Positions 62,678-64,000 of a stretch of 64,000 bases of DNA are shown here, piece by piece (within the stretch, counting starts at the first letter, position 1; every line of letters starts with the position of its first letter). Both the position numbers and the translations under genes were made by a program. Location of the stretch: assembly GCF_000508085.1 (NCBI RefSeq), contig NZ_KI669560.1, forward strand, positions 1,198,464-1,262,463, in the 5' to 3' direction. Origin of the DNA: Sediminibacterium sp. C3 (GTDB lineage: Bacteria > Bacteroidota > Bacteroidia > Chitinophagales > Chitinophagaceae). The notes beneath the pieces are model-generated. The model did not search any database. It was not told the origin of the DNA and worked only from the letters and a program-made list of their open reading frames with translations.

Positions 62678-64000
62678 TGAAGCCAAAAATTCTTTTTTTT
62701 GCAAGGGATTATCAATCTTTTTTTTTCCCGTTATTAAAATCTGATAAATACGACTCAATTTATATTGTAAAAACTATTCAAGAGAAGAAGAATGTTTTAA
62801 AGAATGGAGGCGATAATGTTTTTTGTTTTGAGGAAGAATTCGAATACTTGAACACCAACTTTTTATTAGAATCTTATTTAGAATATTCCTATGGCTGTGA
62901 TAGGTTTTATAAAGGATTAAGCTTATTAGAACGTGAACAAATTTTAAAAAAAGAAATTTCATTTGTCCGAAGTATATTAGAACGTTTTGAGCCTAAATAT
63001 ATAATTAATGAGACTGTAGCAATTGAACTAGCAGAGGTATTAGCGATTGAAGCAAAAAAACTAAATATTAAATATTTGTCGTGGATGAGTTTTCCCAAAA
63101 AAAACACATTTTATTGGCAAGAAAATCCATTTCATAACTCACTAAAGAAAAGTCTAGATAAAATAATTCCAACAGAAAAGGAACTGAGTGAAGCTCAATT
63201 GTTTATTGATGGAATCAAAGATGGTTTAATTAAACCATTTTATGTTGAAAAAACAAGCAAAAGAACTTCAATATTTAAATTATTTCAATTAGTAAAATCC
63301 TTATTGCTTGAAATGATTATTTTTATCACAAACTCAAAATTAAAACGAAAAGTTATTTTAGGTGGTTCGTTGAGTCTTAAGTTCAGAGATTTAAAGTTAT
63401 TCGCTAATTCACTTTTTTATAGTCACTTTTATGATAATATCGATGATTTTAATGATAAGGAATTAATATTCTATCCGCTTCATTTTGAACCCGAAGCTTT
63501 ATTATTTTACATGGCTTATTTTTTTGACAATCAGGTCACTGTAATTGAAAATGCATTAAAATGTTTAAATCAAAATCAATTTCTCGTTGTCAAAGAACAT
63601 CCACAGCAATTAGGGATGTTATTGGAAAAAAGATTTAGGAAAATTAAGCAGAGGTATCCAAATTTGCTGTTTATTAGAGGTGAAGAAAAAACAGTTCAAG
63701 TAATTAATAAGTGCACTGTGGTGATTACCTTAGGAAGTACCGCTGGGTTTGAAGCAATTGCTTTAGGAAAAAAAGTAATTAATTTAGGACGTATTTTTTA
63801 TGATTCCTTTGAAGGCGTAAATAATTGTAAATCTTTTGAAGAAGTATACGATTTATTTCGAGGAAATAAGTTGTTTAATAAACAGGAAAATTTCGAAATA
63901 TTTGTTGCAAAAATGCTACAGTATGTAAACAAGGGCAATCCTTTTCCTCATTCTGATTTGTATTCTGATTCGAATATAGAATTGGTTAGAAAAGCTATCG
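62677..64000 (+). CDS. Capsule-type polysaccharide synthesis/transferase protein (3' end outside window)
   Basis: The frame from the ATG at 62677 is open to the last base, giving at least 441 residues. It starts MKPKILFFARDYQSFFFPLL and later shows FLVVKEHPQQLG, then TVVITLGSTAGFEAIALGKK, a two-domain pattern found in capsule proteins of the KpsS/LipB/KpsC type and in related glycosyltransferases that transfer Kdo or nonulosonic acid. It may move the CMP-activated sugar made by this operon onto a lipid or polymer. The stop codon lies beyond the window. Confidence 0.72.
   Translation, partial: MKPKILFFARDYQSFFFPLLKSDKYDSIYIVKTIQEKKNVLKNGGDNVFCFEEEFEYLNTNFLLESYLEYSYGCDRFYKGLSLLEREQILKKEISFVRSILERFEPKYIINETVAIELAEVLAIEAKKLNIKYLSWMSFPKKNTFYWQENPFHNSLKKSLDKIIPTEKELSEAQLFIDGIKDGLIKPFYVEKTSKRTSIFKLFQLVKSLLLEMIIFITNSKLKRKVILGGSLSLKFRDLKLFANSLFYSHFYDNIDDFNDKELIFYPLHFEPEALLFYMAYFFDNQVTVIENALKCLNQNQFLVVKEHPQQLGMLLEKRFRKIKQRYPNLLFIRGEEKTVQVINKCTVVITLGSTAGFEAIALGKKVINLGRIFYDSFEGVNNCKSFEEVYDLFRGNKLFNKQENFEIFVAKMLQYVNKGNPFPHSDLYSDSNIELVRKAI

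Overview
The window comes from a member of the Bacteroidota, most likely a Chitinophagaceae-type bacterium. The evidence is a SusC/SusD pair, type IX secretion genes (PorU, PorV, a GldJ-like lipoprotein), several matches to the Bacteroidota -7 promoter element TAnnTTTG, no Shine-Dalgarno boxes before most starts, many Bacteroidota-style lipoproteins, and moderately AT-rich DNA. No tRNA, rRNA, CRISPR array, insertion sequence or prophage was seen, and no gene-free stretch exceeds 300 bases.

Bases 1-21.1 kb are a sialoglycan utilisation locus. A divergent GntR/FCD regulator faces susC, susD, N-acetylneuraminate lyase, a Kelch mutarotase, an MFS transporter, a GH33 sialidase lipoprotein, an N-acylglucosamine 2-epimerase, two different SGNH-esterase/GH20-hexosaminidase fusion proteins and a GH2 enzyme. 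Together they would deacetylate and release sialic acid, import it, split it to ManNAc and pyruvate, epimerise ManNAc to GlcNAc, and trim the exposed HexNAc and hexose residues.

Bases 21.1-24.9 kb hold two convergent HipBA modules, one heavily eroded by internal deletions and one with a single frameshift, followed by a Fic protein. Bases 24.9-30.8 kb hold an LtaS-like membrane phosphatase-fold protein, then a TonB-dependent receptor and a lipoprotein. The receptor promoter carries a striking array of six direct repeats with an 11-bp period. Bases 31-36.7 kb are rich in small toxin-antitoxin modules (a PemK/MazF-like pair, two PIN/RHH pairs, one HigBA) interleaved with DUF983 and MurF genes. 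Several TA promoters show readable operator/-7 layouts.

Bases 36.7-47 kb hold the T9SS block: porV, an SLBB polysaccharide exporter, porU, a HicAB-like pair and a gldJ-like gene. IspF, a YdcF-like protein, a 3'-truncated nucleotide-sugar dehydrogenase and the divergent metF/metK pair follow. From 51.4 kb to the right edge lies a surface-polysaccharide locus: a Wzz-like protein, a winged-helix regulator and then a tightly overlapping, very AT-rich operon for a pseudaminic-acid-type nonulosonic acid. It contains PseB, PseC, a methyltransferase, an aldo/keto reductase, a SpsF-type cytidylyltransferase, a class III aminotransferase, two GNATs, a formyltransferase, a PIG-L deacetylase, PseI and a capsule-type transferase cut by the window end. 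No PseG or classical PseF is visible, so the pathway is either a variant or continues downstream. The window thus links scavenging of one nonulosonic acid to synthesis of another.

Four otherwise good genes (susC, the epimerase, the second hipA, pseB) each carry one apparent missing base, three of them in homopolymer runs. This looks more like systematic read error than four independent mutations.
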